Shown: positions 45,664 through 54,625, counted from the stretch's first letter. The stretch: DNA of 64,000 nt from Flavobacterium sp. LPB0248 (GCF_013388355.1 NZ_CP058246.1:434001-498000); one strand, 5' to 3'. Numbers and translations: made by a program. Notes: generated by a model not told the origin, from the letters alone.

Positions 45664-48033
45664 ATGAAAAATAACTTTTTATTCGCAGTACTAATCACAT
45701 TTCTTGCCTTTGGTAAAATGCATGCCCAAAATTGGCCAGATAGAACCGTTTTACCCATTGAGCCTTATCAAAAAGTGGGAAAAGTAGCTCCCACAATTAA
45801 AGATTCTGATCCTATAGAATGGCCAAAAGAAATTAGTGCTCCTGAAGGTGCACCAAATGTTTTACTGATTATGATTGATGATGTTGGTTTTGGAGCAAGT
45901 TCTACATTTGGAGGACCAATTCCAACACCAAATTTTGATGCTCTTGCCAAAAGCGGATTACGCTACAACCGTTTTCATACCACAGCGGTTTGTTCTCCTT
46001 CGAGAGCAGCTTTAATTACAGGAAGAAATCACCATACTGCAGCGACAGGAATTATTATGGAATTCTCCACTCCGTATCCTGGTTACAACAGTTTAGTGCC
46101 GCGAAGCGTTGCTACAATTGGTAAAATCTTAACCGATAATGGTTACGGAACTTCATGGTTTGGAAAAAATCATAATGTACCTGATTGGCAATCTACTCCA
46201 GCAGGACCTTTTAATTTATGGCCTACAGGTTTAGGTTTTGAATATTTCTATGGTTTTTTAGGTGCCGATGCGCATCAATTTAGACCTGCTTTATTTGAAG
46301 GAACAAAACCTGTCGATCCATATTTAAAAGATGATAAAGTAGATTCTGAATATATTTTAGACAAAGATTTAGCCGATCATGCCATTCATTGGATACAAAC
46401 TCAAAAGAATGTTTCGCCAAACAAACCTTTCTTTGCTTATTATACTCCTGGAACTGCGCATGCTCCGCACCAAGCACCAAAAGAATGGATTGCAAAGTTT
46501 AAAGGAAAGTTTGATCAGGGATTTGATAAACAACGAATTGAAACTTACGAAAATCAAAAAAAGCTTGGTATTATTCCTCCAGATGCCTTATTAGCTCCTA
46601 CTCCAGCAGATTACCAAAAATGGGATGCTTTATCGCCAGGAATGAAAAAAGTGGCAGCGAGAGAAATGGAAGTTTATGCCGGAATGCTTGCGCATTGTGA
46701 TTATCAAATAGGGAGAATATTGCAAAGCATCAAAGATCTTGGCCAATATGATAATACTTTGGTCATCTTTATTATGGGAGATAATGGTTCTAGTGCCGAA
46801 GATCCTACAGGACAAGGATTAACTAGTGAAATTGGTATTATGGTTAATGGTGAAGTTGACTCCGAGGATTTTATGCTAAAACATTTAGATGATTTTGGCG
46901 GTCCATGGATGGCTGAACATTTTTCACATAGTTGGGCACATGCTATGAATACACCTTTTCAATGGGACAAAAAAATTGCTTCACATTTAGGCGGAAGCCG
47001 CACAGGAATGGTAATTTCATGGCCAGCACGAATCAAACAAACTGGGCAGATAAGAAGTCAGTTTGCTCATATAACCGATATCGTTCCAACCATTCTTGAA
47101 GCAGCAAATATTCCGCAACCTAAAAAAGTTGATGGTTTCGATCAGACGCCAATGGCAGGAAAAAGTCTTGTATATTCTTTTGATAATGCCAATGCACCCG
47201 AAACACACAAATCACAGTACTTTGAGGTTATTGCAAACAGAGCTTATTACAAAGACGGATGGATGGCGAGCACAACTCCAAAAAACCTTCCGTGGCAAGG
47301 ACATCCTGTACCAACCGAAGATCCTGTTAAAGATTATAAATGGGAATTGTACGACCTGACAAAAGATTACAGCCAAGCAAAAGATATAGCGGCTGAGAAT
47401 CCAGAAAAACTGAAAGAAATGCAAAAAGCATTTATGGAAGAGGCAGAAAAATACAAAGTTTTCCCATTTGATGATCGTTACATAGACAGAGTAAATCCCG
47501 AAAATCGTCCTAATTTAAATAAAGGCAGAAATCAGTTTACTTTTCATCAAGGTACATCTCGTATCACAGAAGGAATGGCACCTAATATGAAAAATACATC
47601 GTTCAGCATAACAGCCGATGTCGATGTAAAAGCTGGACAAGAAGGGATGATTATTACGCAAGGAGGTTATTTTGCCGGATTGGCTTTAATGCTTCAAAAA
47701 GGTAAACCAACGTTTGCGTATGCTTTTTCTCATTATCCAAATCATAAATGGAGCATACAATCGCCAACCGCTTTAACTGCAGGCAAACACAAAATTGTAG
47801 TGAATTTTGATTACGCAGGCGGCGGTATTGGAAAATCGGCTAAAGCTACCTTGCTTGTTGATGGCAAAAAAGTAGCCAGCGGAGATATTCCGAAAACAGT
47901 GCCAAGCCGTTTTTCTGCCGATGAGACTTTAGATGTTGGAGAAGATTTTGGAACACCAGTAAACAGAACTTATGATGCTCCTTTTACTTTTCAAGGCAAA
48001 ATTGAAAAAGTGGTGGTGGATTTGAAGCCTTAA
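45664..48033 (+). CDS. Secreted arylsulfatase, S1 family (long form)
   Basis: This 789-residue sulfatase removes sulfate esters. It has a signal peptide (FGKMHAQN), the metal-binding start VLLIMIDDVGFGASSTFGG and the formylglycine motif C110-SPSR in TAVCSPSRAALITGR. HHTAATG and WFGKNHNVPDW, and a NGSSAEDPTG segment with IFIMGDNGSS, complete the active site. A C-terminal beta domain from about 600 (MKNTSFSITADVDVKAGQEGMIITQGGYFAGLALMLQKG) is typical of the long arylsulfatase branch. The cysteine form needs an anaerobic or aerobic maturation enzyme, which is not in the window. It is followed by its own terminator. Confidence 0.93.
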   Translation: MKNNFLFAVLITFLAFGKMHAQNWPDRTVLPIEPYQKVGKVAPTIKDSDPIEWPKEISAPEGAPNVLLIMIDDVGFGASSTFGGPIPTPNFDALAKSGLRYNRFHTTAVCSPSRAALITGRNHHTAATGIIMEFSTPYPGYNSLVPRSVATIGKILTDNGYGTSWFGKNHNVPDWQSTPAGPFNLWPTGLGFEYFYGFLGADAHQFRPALFEGTKPVDPYLKDDKVDSEYILDKDLADHAIHWIQTQKNVSPNKPFFAYYTPGTAHAPHQAPKEWIAKFKGKFDQGFDKQRIETYENQKKLGIIPPDALLAPTPADYQKWDALSPGMKKVAAREMEVYAGMLAHCDYQIGRILQSIKDLGQYDNTLVIFIMGDNGSSAEDPTGQGLTSEIGIMVNGEVDSEDFMLKHLDDFGGPWMAEHFSHSWAHAMNTPFQWDKKIASHLGGSRTGMVISWPARIKQTGQIRSQFAHITDIVPTILEAANIPQPKKVDGFDQTPMAGKSLVYSFDNANAPETHKSQYFEVIANRAYYKDGWMASTTPKNLPWQGHPVPTEDPVKDYKWELYDLTKDYSQAKDIAAENPEKLKEMQKAFMEEAEKYKVFPFDDRYIDRVNPENRPNLNKGRNQFTFHQGTSRITEGMAPNMKNTSFSITADVDVKAGQEGMIITQGGYFAGLALMLQKGKPTFAYAFSHYPNHKWSIQSPTALTAGKHKIVVNFDYAGGGIGKSAKATLLVDGKKVASGDIPKTVPSRFSADETLDVGEDFGTPVNRTYDAPFTFQGKIEKVVVDLKP

Positions 48034-48057
48034 CTGGTTCTCTTAAAATAAAAACAA

Positions 48058-48089
48058 AAGCCTATTTCTTTGTGAAATGGGCTTTTTTT
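48058..48089 (+). terminator. Terminator after the long arylsulfatase gene
   Basis: GCCTATTTC and GAAATGGGC form a stem with one G-T pair, followed by TTTTTTT. It separates the two sulfatase genes into different transcripts. Confidence 0.8.
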
Positions 48090-48090
48090 G

Positions 48091-48120
48091 TTTCTCAACT
48101 TCATCTTTTGAATATATTTG
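48091..48120 (+). promoter_or_regulatory. Promoter of the second sulfatase gene
   Basis: TTTC (48091-48094), 18 bases, then TATATTTG (48113-48120). The -7 box is exact and the -33 box has one mismatch. It directly follows the terminator of the preceding gene and leaves a leader of about 50 nt. Confidence 0.5.
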
Positions 48121-48176
48121 TGGTCAACCAAACTTATACGCCATGCCATTATTAATTACTCCAAAAACCACAAATT

Positions 48177-49631
48177 ATGAAAAGAAGCTTCTTCTTGCTC
48201 TTTCTTTTGGCAATTGCCTCTTTAAGCATTGCTCAGAATAAAAATTCAAATTCTAAACCCAATATTATTATCATCAACATGGATGATATGGGCTATGGCG
48301 ACACAGAACCGTACGGAATGACGGGAGTTAACACTCCGCATTTCAACCAGATTGCCGAGGAAGGAATGCGTTTAACCAACTTTAATGCTGGACAGGCCAT
48401 TTGTACAGCGTCACGCGCGGCTCTACTTACGGGCTGTTATCCTAACAGAATCGGAATGTCAGGCGTATTGCTTCCTGGAGCCAAACACGCTTTAAATCCG
48501 AATGAGGAAACCATTGCTTCGCTTTTGAAGAAAAACGGTTACAAAACAGCTAATTACGGAAAATGGCATTTAGGGAACGAACTTCCTTATTGGCCAACAA
48601 ATTACGGTTTTGATGAATTCTTCGGGATTCCGTATTCGCATGATGTATGGCCAATAGATTATGACGGCTACTCAAAAGTTACCGATTCTAAAGACATGCG
48701 TTCGAGCTTTCCTCCGCTTCCGTTAATCAGCAATACAACCATTATTGATACGATTGAAAATATCAAAGATGCTTCAAAATTAACGACTCTTTTTACTGAA
48801 AAAGCGATTGGTTTTATTCAGAAAAACAAAAAAAATCCTTTCTTTCTATATCTAACGCATCCTCTGCCTCACGCACCTTTGGCTGTTTCAGACAAATTTA
48901 AAGGGAAAAGTGATTTAGGTCTTTTTGGAGATGTTATTATGGAACTGGATTGGTCAATTGGCGAAATTATAAACACATTAGATAAAGAAGGAATTGCCAA
49001 AAACACTGTTTTAATTATTACCAGCGATAATGGCCCGTGGCTTGTTTTTGGTGATAATGCAGGTTCTTCGGGAGGTTTTAGAGAAGGAAAATCAACTACA
49101 TGGGAAGGCGGTACAAGGGTTCCGTTTTTAATTCGCTGGCCGGGTAAAATAAAAGCTGGAACGGTCAATAGTTCGTTAATGACCAATATGGATTTATTGC
49201 CTACAATTGCTTCCATCACAGGTTCTGCTTTACCAAAAAACCAAATTGATGGTTTGAATTTTCTTCCTGTTTTTACTGGAAAAACAGCTTCAGGTCCACG
49301 AGAAGTTTTTTATTATTATTTCGGAGTTGGAAGCAATAATTTAGAAGCCATTCGCTATAAACACTGGAAATTGGTTTTTCCGCATAAAGGCACAACCTAC
49401 AACAAAAAATTACAAGGAAAAGACGGTTATCGCGGTGAAGGCGCTTCGGCTGAGTTTCCTATGGCGCTTTATGATTTAGCCCATGATCCAGGAGAAGTCC
49501 GAGATGTGCAGCAATTATATCCCGAAATAGTAGCCGAAATCCAGAAAATTGCCGATACTGCAAGAGAAGATCTTGGCGATGATTTGAATAACAAAGTGGG
49601 GAAAAATGTTAGAAAACCTGCTACATATTAA
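48177..49631 (+). CDS. Secreted sulfatase, arylsulfatase A-like
   Basis: This 484-residue S1 sulfatase has a signal peptide (LSIAQ), metal-binding NIIIINMDDMGYGDTEPYG, the formylglycine motif C76-TASR in AICTASRAALLTGC, the GKWHLG motif and VLIITSDNGPW. The proline of the usual CxPSR is alanine here, an accepted variant. The length is normal for arylsulfatase A-like enzymes. It has its own promoter and terminator but adjoins the other sulfatase and the SusCD operon. It is likely to act on the same sulfated substrate. Confidence 0.93.
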   Translation: MKRSFFLLFLLAIASLSIAQNKNSNSKPNIIIINMDDMGYGDTEPYGMTGVNTPHFNQIAEEGMRLTNFNAGQAICTASRAALLTGCYPNRIGMSGVLLPGAKHALNPNEETIASLLKKNGYKTANYGKWHLGNELPYWPTNYGFDEFFGIPYSHDVWPIDYDGYSKVTDSKDMRSSFPPLPLISNTTIIDTIENIKDASKLTTLFTEKAIGFIQKNKKNPFFLYLTHPLPHAPLAVSDKFKGKSDLGLFGDVIMELDWSIGEIINTLDKEGIAKNTVLIITSDNGPWLVFGDNAGSSGGFREGKSTTWEGGTRVPFLIRWPGKIKAGTVNSSLMTNMDLLPTIASITGSALPKNQIDGLNFLPVFTGKTASGPREVFYYYFGVGSNNLEAIRYKHWKLVFPHKGTTYNKKLQGKDGYRGEGASAEFPMALYDLAHDPGEVRDVQQLYPEIVAEIQKIADTAREDLGDDLNNKVGKNVRKPATY

Positions 49632-49635
49632 AAAC

Positions 49636-49666
49636 AAAAAGCCCGATTATCATCGGGCTTTTTTAT
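49636..49666 (+). terminator. Terminator after the second sulfatase gene
   Basis: AAGCCCGAT pairs with ATCGGGCTT across a short loop, with a following T run. It lies 8 bp after the stop codon. Confidence 0.85.
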
Positions 49667-49822
49667 ATGCACAGAGATTGCAAAATGAAAGTTTTTACGA
49701 TAATCTTACAACACTTCCTGTTTGTCTTTTTGTAACTTTAATAAAATATTTAGAGATGCGATTTTGCTTCAGCCAATACTTATTTACTATACTTTCATTG
49801 ATGTATAAAATAGCGTCGCATC

Positions 49823-49851
49823 GTTGATATCACAGGCATTTTCTAAATTTG
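49823..49851 (+). promoter_or_regulatory. Promoter of the VOC protein gene
   Basis: GTTG (49823-49826), 17 bases, then TAAATTTG (49844-49851). The -7 box is exact and the -33 box has one mismatch. It lies 46 bp ahead of the start. Confidence 0.5.
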
Positions 49852-49897
49852 TTTACCATTCAAAAGAAACTTTTTTCTTTTATAAAAAATTATTGTC

Positions 49898-50548
49898 ATG
49901 AGAATAGATCAGATACAAATTAAAACAAACGATATTCAAAAAACGAAAGCATTTTATCAGAACATTTTTGGGCTTTTCATTCTTGAAAATGACCAAAAAT
50001 CGCTAACATTTCAGGCTGGAACTTCGATTTTAAAATTTGTCGAAGACAAGGAGTTTAATTCCATATATCATTTTGCTTTCAATATTCCTGAAAATCAGCT
50101 TGAAGAAGCTATTGAATGGTGCAAAGACAAAGTTGATTTAATTGTTTTAGAAGATAAAAGTGTCGTTACGAATTTCGAAAATTGGAATGCACATTCTATT
50201 TATTTCTTTGATCACAATGGAAATTTACTCGAATTCATTGCCCGACACGATCTTAACAACGAACAAATTGGCGAATTCAACTCTGCATCCATTTTAAGCA
50301 TTAGCGAAATCGGAATTGTTACGGAAAGTCCATTACAATTAGGAAATCAATTAATTGAAGAACACGGATTGCATTTCTTTTCTCAAAATACCAATACCGA
50401 TAAATTTGCTGCAATTGGCGATCATGAAGGTTTATTAATTTTGGTGCAACCTACTAGAAATTGGTATCCAACTCAAATTCCTTCTGAAAGTAATCCGGTG
50501 AAAATTACTTTAGAGAATAATGAAAACATAATTGAATTGGATTTTTAA
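49898..50548 (+). CDS. VOC (glyoxalase/bleomycin-resistance/dioxygenase) family protein
   Basis: This 216-residue protein is built of two VOC modules. The first is complete (MRIDQIQIKTNDIQKTKAFYQNIFGLFIL..FQAGTSILKF..YHFAFNIPENQLEEA..HSIYFFDHNGNLLEFIARHDL), with candidate metal ligands at the HFAF histidine and the EFIAR glutamate. The second, from about 130 (ISEIGIVTESP..GNQLIEEHGLHFF), is degenerate. The reaction is unknown. It is followed 53 bp later by a tautomerase gene, so a small-molecule catabolic or detoxification role for the pair is possible. Confidence 0.82.
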   Translation: MRIDQIQIKTNDIQKTKAFYQNIFGLFILENDQKSLTFQAGTSILKFVEDKEFNSIYHFAFNIPENQLEEAIEWCKDKVDLIVLEDKSVVTNFENWNAHSIYFFDHNGNLLEFIARHDLNNEQIGEFNSASILSISEIGIVTESPLQLGNQLIEEHGLHFFSQNTNTDKFAAIGDHEGLLILVQPTRNWYPTQIPSESNPVKITLENNENIIELDF

Positions 50549-50601
50549 TAATCTGGCAATTCTAAATTCTGTATTTTTATATAACTTTTAAATGAATCAA
50601 A

Positions 50602-51000
50602 ATGCCATTTGTTAGAATCAGTCTTCCCAAAAAGCTTTCTCTTGAAACAAAAAATACTATTTCTGAAGCTGTTCATCAATCTTTAATCGAAGAATTTAAT
50701 ATTCCTGTCGATGATTATTTTCATGTGATTGAAGAACTAGAGCCTCATCAGATAAAATATCCTAAGAGTTATTTAGGAATTTCACATTCTGACGAAATCA
50801 TTTTTGTGCAAATAACTGCAGGACAAGGAAGAACTTTAGAACAAAAGAAAAAGCTATATCACCAAATTGCCTCAAAAATTTCAGCTTCAACTGAAATCTT
50901 AATCAACAACATAATTATTGTTTTACTGGAGAATAATGGTCATGAAAACTGGTCTTTTGGCAATGGAGAAATTCAAGAGCAAAAACATTTAAAGAAATAA
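50602..51000 (+). CDS. Tautomerase family protein
   Basis: This 132-residue protein begins Met-Pro-Phe-Val-Arg-Ile, so processing would expose the catalytic Pro1 of the 4-oxalocrotonate tautomerase superfamily. The length and EELEPHQIKYPKSYLGI, IFVQITAGQGRTLEQKKKLY segments fit the longer malonate-semialdehyde-decarboxylase-like branch. The substrate is unknown. The start is fixed by the need for Pro at position 2. Confidence 0.85.
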   Translation: MPFVRISLPKKLSLETKNTISEAVHQSLIEEFNIPVDDYFHVIEELEPHQIKYPKSYLGISHSDEIIFVQITAGQGRTLEQKKKLYHQIASKISASTEILINNIIIVLLENNGHENWSFGNGEIQEQKHLKK

Positions 51001-51002
51001 GT

Positions 51003-51038
51003 AAAAAGCCCAATTCATACGAATCGGGCTTTTTTTAT
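51003..51038. terminator. Bidirectional terminator between convergent tautomerase and ATPase genes
   Basis: AAAAAGCCCAATTC faces GAATCGGGCTTTTTTT with one mismatch in the stem. It has A and T tracts on the two sides, so it can end both transcripts. Confidence 0.8.
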
Positions 51039-51039
51039 C

Positions 51040-53040
51040 TTAAAATTTCATTCTCTGAATTCGAACCGCATTTAATATCGCTAACAGCGCTACTCCAACA
51101 TCAGCAAAAACGGCTTCCCACATGGTGGCAAGTCCGCCAGCACCAAGAATTAGCACAAAAGCCTTTACGGCAAAAGCGAGTGTAATATTCTGCCAGACAA
51201 TCTTCTTGGTCTGTTTTCCGATATTGACTGCCATTGCAATTTTACTGGGTTTATCGTCCTGAATAACAATATCTGCTGTTTCGATCGCAGCATCGCTACC
51301 CAAACCTCCCATTGCAATTCCAACTGTACTCAAAGCAATTACCGGCGCATCGTTTACACCATCGCCAACAAAGGCCACTGTTTCGTTTTTAGCTTTAATT
51401 TCGTTGACTTTATTGACTTTATCTTCTGGAAGCAAATCTCCAAAAGCACTTTTAATTCCGATTTTATCTGCAACAAACTGAACGACATTAGCTTTATCTC
51501 CACTCAACATAGTAAGTTTAACACCTAATGCTTTTAGTTTTGAAACCGTTTCTTGAGCATCTTCTTTAATTTCATCGGCAATTGTAAGGTGGCCTGCAAA
51601 TTGACCTCCGTAAGCAATTGCAATCGTCGTGTAAACAATTGAAGACGGATCAATATCATACGAAATCACATATTTATCCAAAAGCTTAAAGTTCCCTACC
51701 AGCAACTCTTTTTCGTTATAAGAAGCTTTCAATCCATGGCCTGAAATTTCTTCGATATCTTTCAGTTCAACAGAAGGATCTATTGCCCCAACATGATTAT
51801 GAATGGCCGTTGCGACAGGATGCGTGCTTCTACTTTCTAAAGCATTGACCAGTTTTAAGATTTCTGCCTGATCAAACTCGGGTTTTATAATGACTTCTTG
51901 AACTTCAAAAACACCTTCGGTCATGGTTCCCGTTTTGTCTACCACCACATTCTGAATTGTCGAAATACTATCAAGGAAATTACTGCCTTTAAACAGGATT
52001 CCGTTTTTACTTGCCGCACCGATTCCGCCAAAATAACCCAACGGAATACTGATAACCAAAGCACAAGGGCAAGAAATAACCAAGAAAACCAAAGCCCTAT
52101 ACAGCCAATTACTAAATACATAATTATCAACAAAAAGCATTGGAAGCAAACAAATCGCAATTGCCAGATAGACTACAATTGGGGTATAAATTTTCGCGAA
52201 CTTTCTGATGAATAATTCCGCTGGCGCTTTTTTTGTTGTAGCATTTTGAACTAACTCCAGAATTTTAGACAGTTTACTGTCGTTGTAAGCTGTTGTTACT
52301 TTTACTTCTGCAATAGTGCTACCGTTTAACATTCCGGCCAAAACTATATCGCCTTTCTTTTTAGTATCTGGCTTGCTTTCTCCTGTCAAAGCGGCTGTAT
52401 TAAACGAAGCCGAATCTGATAGCAAAACACCATCTAATCCTAGTTTTTCTCCTGCTTTAAGCTGAATAACCGCTCCAATCTGAACGTCTTTGGCTTTGAC
52501 TTTTACCGCTACATTATTCTCTAAAACATGAACCTCATCTGGGCGCTGGTCTAAAAGACTTTTAATACTCGATTTGGCTCTGTTAACCGCCATTCCCTGA
52601 AAGGTTTCCCCAATGGTATAAAACAGCATAACAGCTACACCTTCTGGATATTCTCCAATGGCAAAGGCACCAATTGTGGCAATACACATCAGGAAAAATT
52701 CAGAGAAAACATCTCCTTTTACAATGCTTTCGTAAGCTTCTCTTAAAACCGGAAATCCAACCGGAAGATAGGCAATTGCATACCAAACGATTCTAATATA
52801 ATCTTTAAACCAATCTTGCGGAAAATAATTGTCTAAACCAATTCCGATTAATAATAAAACAAAGGATATAATTGATGGCAGAAACAATTGAAAAAGACTG
52901 CCGTTTGCGTTATGTTCATGATCATGCCCTTCGTGATTGTGCCCATCATTATCAGAGTGCACGGGTTCGTCATGTGAACAGCTACAGGAGGGTTTTACTC
53001 TATTTTTTATCGTTTTTACTTCTTTATCTTGATGTATCAT
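51040..53040 (-). CDS. Heavy-metal P1B-type ATPase (Zn/Cd/Co/Pb exporter)
   Basis: This 666-residue inner-membrane pump expels divalent soft metals using ATP. The membrane metal site is C324-P-C326 (VISCPCALVIS), the phosphorylated residue is D368 (VVDKTGTMTEG), the TGES motif is AALTGESKP, and the hinge is VAFVGDGVNDAPVIALS. The usual HMA ferredoxin-like domain is missing. In its place residues 18-46 carry SCSCSH and a His/Asp-rich run (DGHNHEGHDHEHN) that could bind metal. It is directly downstream of, and co-directional with, the RND metal pump genes, separated by a 313-bp repeat-filled gap. Confidence 0.92.
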   Translation of the reverse strand: MIHQDKEVKTIKNRVKPSCSCSHDEPVHSDNDGHNHEGHDHEHNANGSLFQLFLPSIISFVLLLIGIGLDNYFPQDWFKDYIRIVWYAIAYLPVGFPVLREAYESIVKGDVFSEFFLMCIATIGAFAIGEYPEGVAVMLFYTIGETFQGMAVNRAKSSIKSLLDQRPDEVHVLENNVAVKVKAKDVQIGAVIQLKAGEKLGLDGVLLSDSASFNTAALTGESKPDTKKKGDIVLAGMLNGSTIAEVKVTTAYNDSKLSKILELVQNATTKKAPAELFIRKFAKIYTPIVVYLAIAICLLPMLFVDNYVFSNWLYRALVFLVISCPCALVISIPLGYFGGIGAASKNGILFKGSNFLDSISTIQNVVVDKTGTMTEGVFEVQEVIIKPEFDQAEILKLVNALESRSTHPVATAIHNHVGAIDPSVELKDIEEISGHGLKASYNEKELLVGNFKLLDKYVISYDIDPSSIVYTTIAIAYGGQFAGHLTIADEIKEDAQETVSKLKALGVKLTMLSGDKANVVQFVADKIGIKSAFGDLLPEDKVNKVNEIKAKNETVAFVGDGVNDAPVIALSTVGIAMGGLGSDAAIETADIVIQDDKPSKIAMAVNIGKQTKKIVWQNITLAFAVKAFVLILGAGGLATMWEAVFADVGVALLAILNAVRIQRMKF

Positions 53041-53058
53041 GGATAACTTTTTTAACTT

Positions 53059-53085
53059 TTAAAGTTTCACGTTTCATGTTTCAGG
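53059..53085. repeat. Half element related to the 44198 hairpin, family H
   Basis: AAAGTTTCACGTTTCATGTTTCAGGTT resembles one arm of the hairpin at 44198-44252 but has no facing arm. It lies just ahead of the ATPase start. Confidence 0.5.
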
Positions 53086-53193
53086 TTAGCAAAACTTTGT
53101 TTAAATAATGCCCTAAATTTAAGCATTTTGCGGTAAAGTTTGTTGACACGAAGGCACTAAGTTTTTTACTGAATGAGAATTAAACGTTCTATT

Positions 53194-53293
53194 TGTCATT
53201 TCGACGAAGGAGAAATCTCCACAAGTAACTCCGCACCGAAAACCCAATCTTTGTCGAGCTTCTCGTGGAGATTTCTCCTTCGTCGAAATGACA
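53194..53293. repeat. Perfect 29-bp inverted repeat, family G (GTCATTTCGACGAAGGAGAA)
   Basis: The arms 53194-53222 and 53265-53293 are exact reverse complements over 29 bases, 42 bp apart. The element lies between the ATPase and adaptor genes. The 65-codon frame that crosses it on the minus strand is a repeat artefact. Confidence 0.88.
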
Positions 53294-53353
53294 TAAAATG
53301 AGAAAAAACTCATCATCTTAGCACCTTAGTGTCTCAGCATCTTTAAAAAAAAA

Positions 53354-54625
53354 TCAATGCTCATGCTCTCCGCCGCCTTTCATTGCAGAAAGCAGATAAA
53401 AAGCACCTTTTGTAACAATTTTTGCTTGAGGATCAATCTTATCAACGAATTTAACTTCTGTAAACCCTAAATCGGTTGTGCCTGGAATTACTTCTACAGC
53501 TTTAAAATGAATTTCTTCCTCGTGCGCTTCTTCTTTTTTGCCTGCTGCGTGTTCATGTTTTTCTTCTGCATGTCCTTCTTCTTGAACAAAAACAAAATAT
53601 TTATCGGCATTTCGAACCACAGCATCTTTTGGAAGTGCTGGAACAGTTGCATTGGTAATATTAATATTTGCCGAAACGTACATTCCTGGAATCAATCCTT
53701 TCGCATCAGCCGGATCAATTTTGGCATGTACTGCAACTGTTTTACTTTCATTTGAAAAAGATTTATTGATTCCGAAAATCTTTCCTTTAATCGATTTATT
53801 GGACTGATTTGTTAAGACAAAATCAATTACCTGACCAATAGAAATCGAACCTAAATCTTTCTCATATACATTCAAATCCAAATGCATCTGACTGTTGTCA
53901 ACCACTTCAAAAAGCGAAACTCCTGTATTAGCAAAAGCACCTTTGGCAATATTAATTTTTCCAACAAAACCATTTATTGGCGAAACAATCGGCACTACAG
54001 ATGTTGTTCCTTTTGTATTAACATGCAAAGCATCTAGTTTGTTTTTTGCTGCTTGAGCTCTGGCTCTTTCAGCTGTTAGTTTGGCTTTTACTTCCTGGAA
54101 AGTCTTTCTCGGATTCACATTTTCATCACTCAACGTTTTCTGACGATTATATTCTAACTGCAAATACTCTACATTTGCAACCGCCGACTGATAATCTTCC
54201 TGCATTCCTATAACTTCCAGATTCTGAATCGTTGCCAATACTTTTCCTTTGTTGACATAGGTTCCTTCCAAAACAAAAATATCTTTTACCGTTCCGCCAA
54301 TTAAAGTCGAAACCTCAGCTGAGTTTTGTGGAGGAACAGTTGTATAACCATTTGCTTTGATTACTTTATTCAGATTACGATCTTCTACAATACCAGTTTC
54401 TATTCCAACTGTTTTGTATTGAGAAGCGCTTAACGCCACTTCTGTAGTAGATTTTTCTTCTTCTTTTGTTTCCTCGGTCTTTTTTTCATTACAAGCTACT
54501 AAAGTAACCGCAAGGCAAACAATCCCGATAGCTATCGGGAGCAAGGCGCGCAAGGAAATTAAACTTTGTGTTCTTTGCGAAACCTTAGCGTTCTTTGCGG
54601 TTAAATAACTAGATATATTTTTCAT
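53354..54625 (-). CDS. RND metal-efflux periplasmic adaptor (CusB/CzcB family)
   Basis: This 423-residue membrane-fusion protein links the CusA-like pump to TolC. The lipidated cysteine is in LAVTLVACNEKK. The barrel-sandwich (LIGGTVKDIFVLEGTYVNKGKVLATIQN) and helical hairpin (about 125-190) follow, then a beta-barrel (NSQMHLDLNVYEKDLGSISIGQ). The C-terminal part has a His/Glu-rich insert (EEGHAEEKHEHAAGKKEEAHEEEIHF) and ends GGGEHEH, both likely metal-binding. The stretch before the signal core is unusual: residues 8-15 (LTAKNAKV) and about 28-33 (LPIAIG) are encoded by interspersed repeats. Confidence 0.92.
   Translation of the reverse strand: MKNISSYLTAKNAKVSQRTQSLISLRALLPIAIGIVCLAVTLVACNEKKTEETKEEEKSTTEVALSASQYKTVGIETGIVEDRNLNKVIKANGYTTVPPQNSAEVSTLIGGTVKDIFVLEGTYVNKGKVLATIQNLEVIGMQEDYQSAVANVEYLQLEYNRQKTLSDENVNPRKTFQEVKAKLTAERARAQAAKNKLDALHVNTKGTTSVVPIVSPINGFVGKINIAKGAFANTGVSLFEVVDNSQMHLDLNVYEKDLGSISIGQVIDFVLTNQSNKSIKGKIFGINKSFSNESKTVAVHAKIDPADAKGLIPGMYVSANINITNATVPALPKDAVVRNADKYFVFVQEEGHAEEKHEHAAGKKEEAHEEEIHFKAVEVIPGTTDLGFTEVKFVDKIDPQAKIVTKGAFYLLSAMKGGGEHEH
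54523..54606. repeat. Repeats inside the adaptor gene: palindromic word copy 3 plus half of family B
   Basis: TCCCGATAGCTATCGGGAGC (54523-54542) is identical to the copies at 20546 and 25871. It abuts AAGGCGCGCAAGG and, at 54588-54606, TAGCGTTCTTTGCGGTTAA, one arm of family B. All of it is translated in frame as residues about 7-34 of the adaptor, upstream of the lipoprotein hydrophobic core. Confidence 0.88.

Noticed and set aside
53119..53316. 65-residue minus-strand frame between the ATPase and adaptor genes
   Set aside because: It consists almost wholly of the 29-bp inverted repeat and its centre, with no initiation context or family resemblance.
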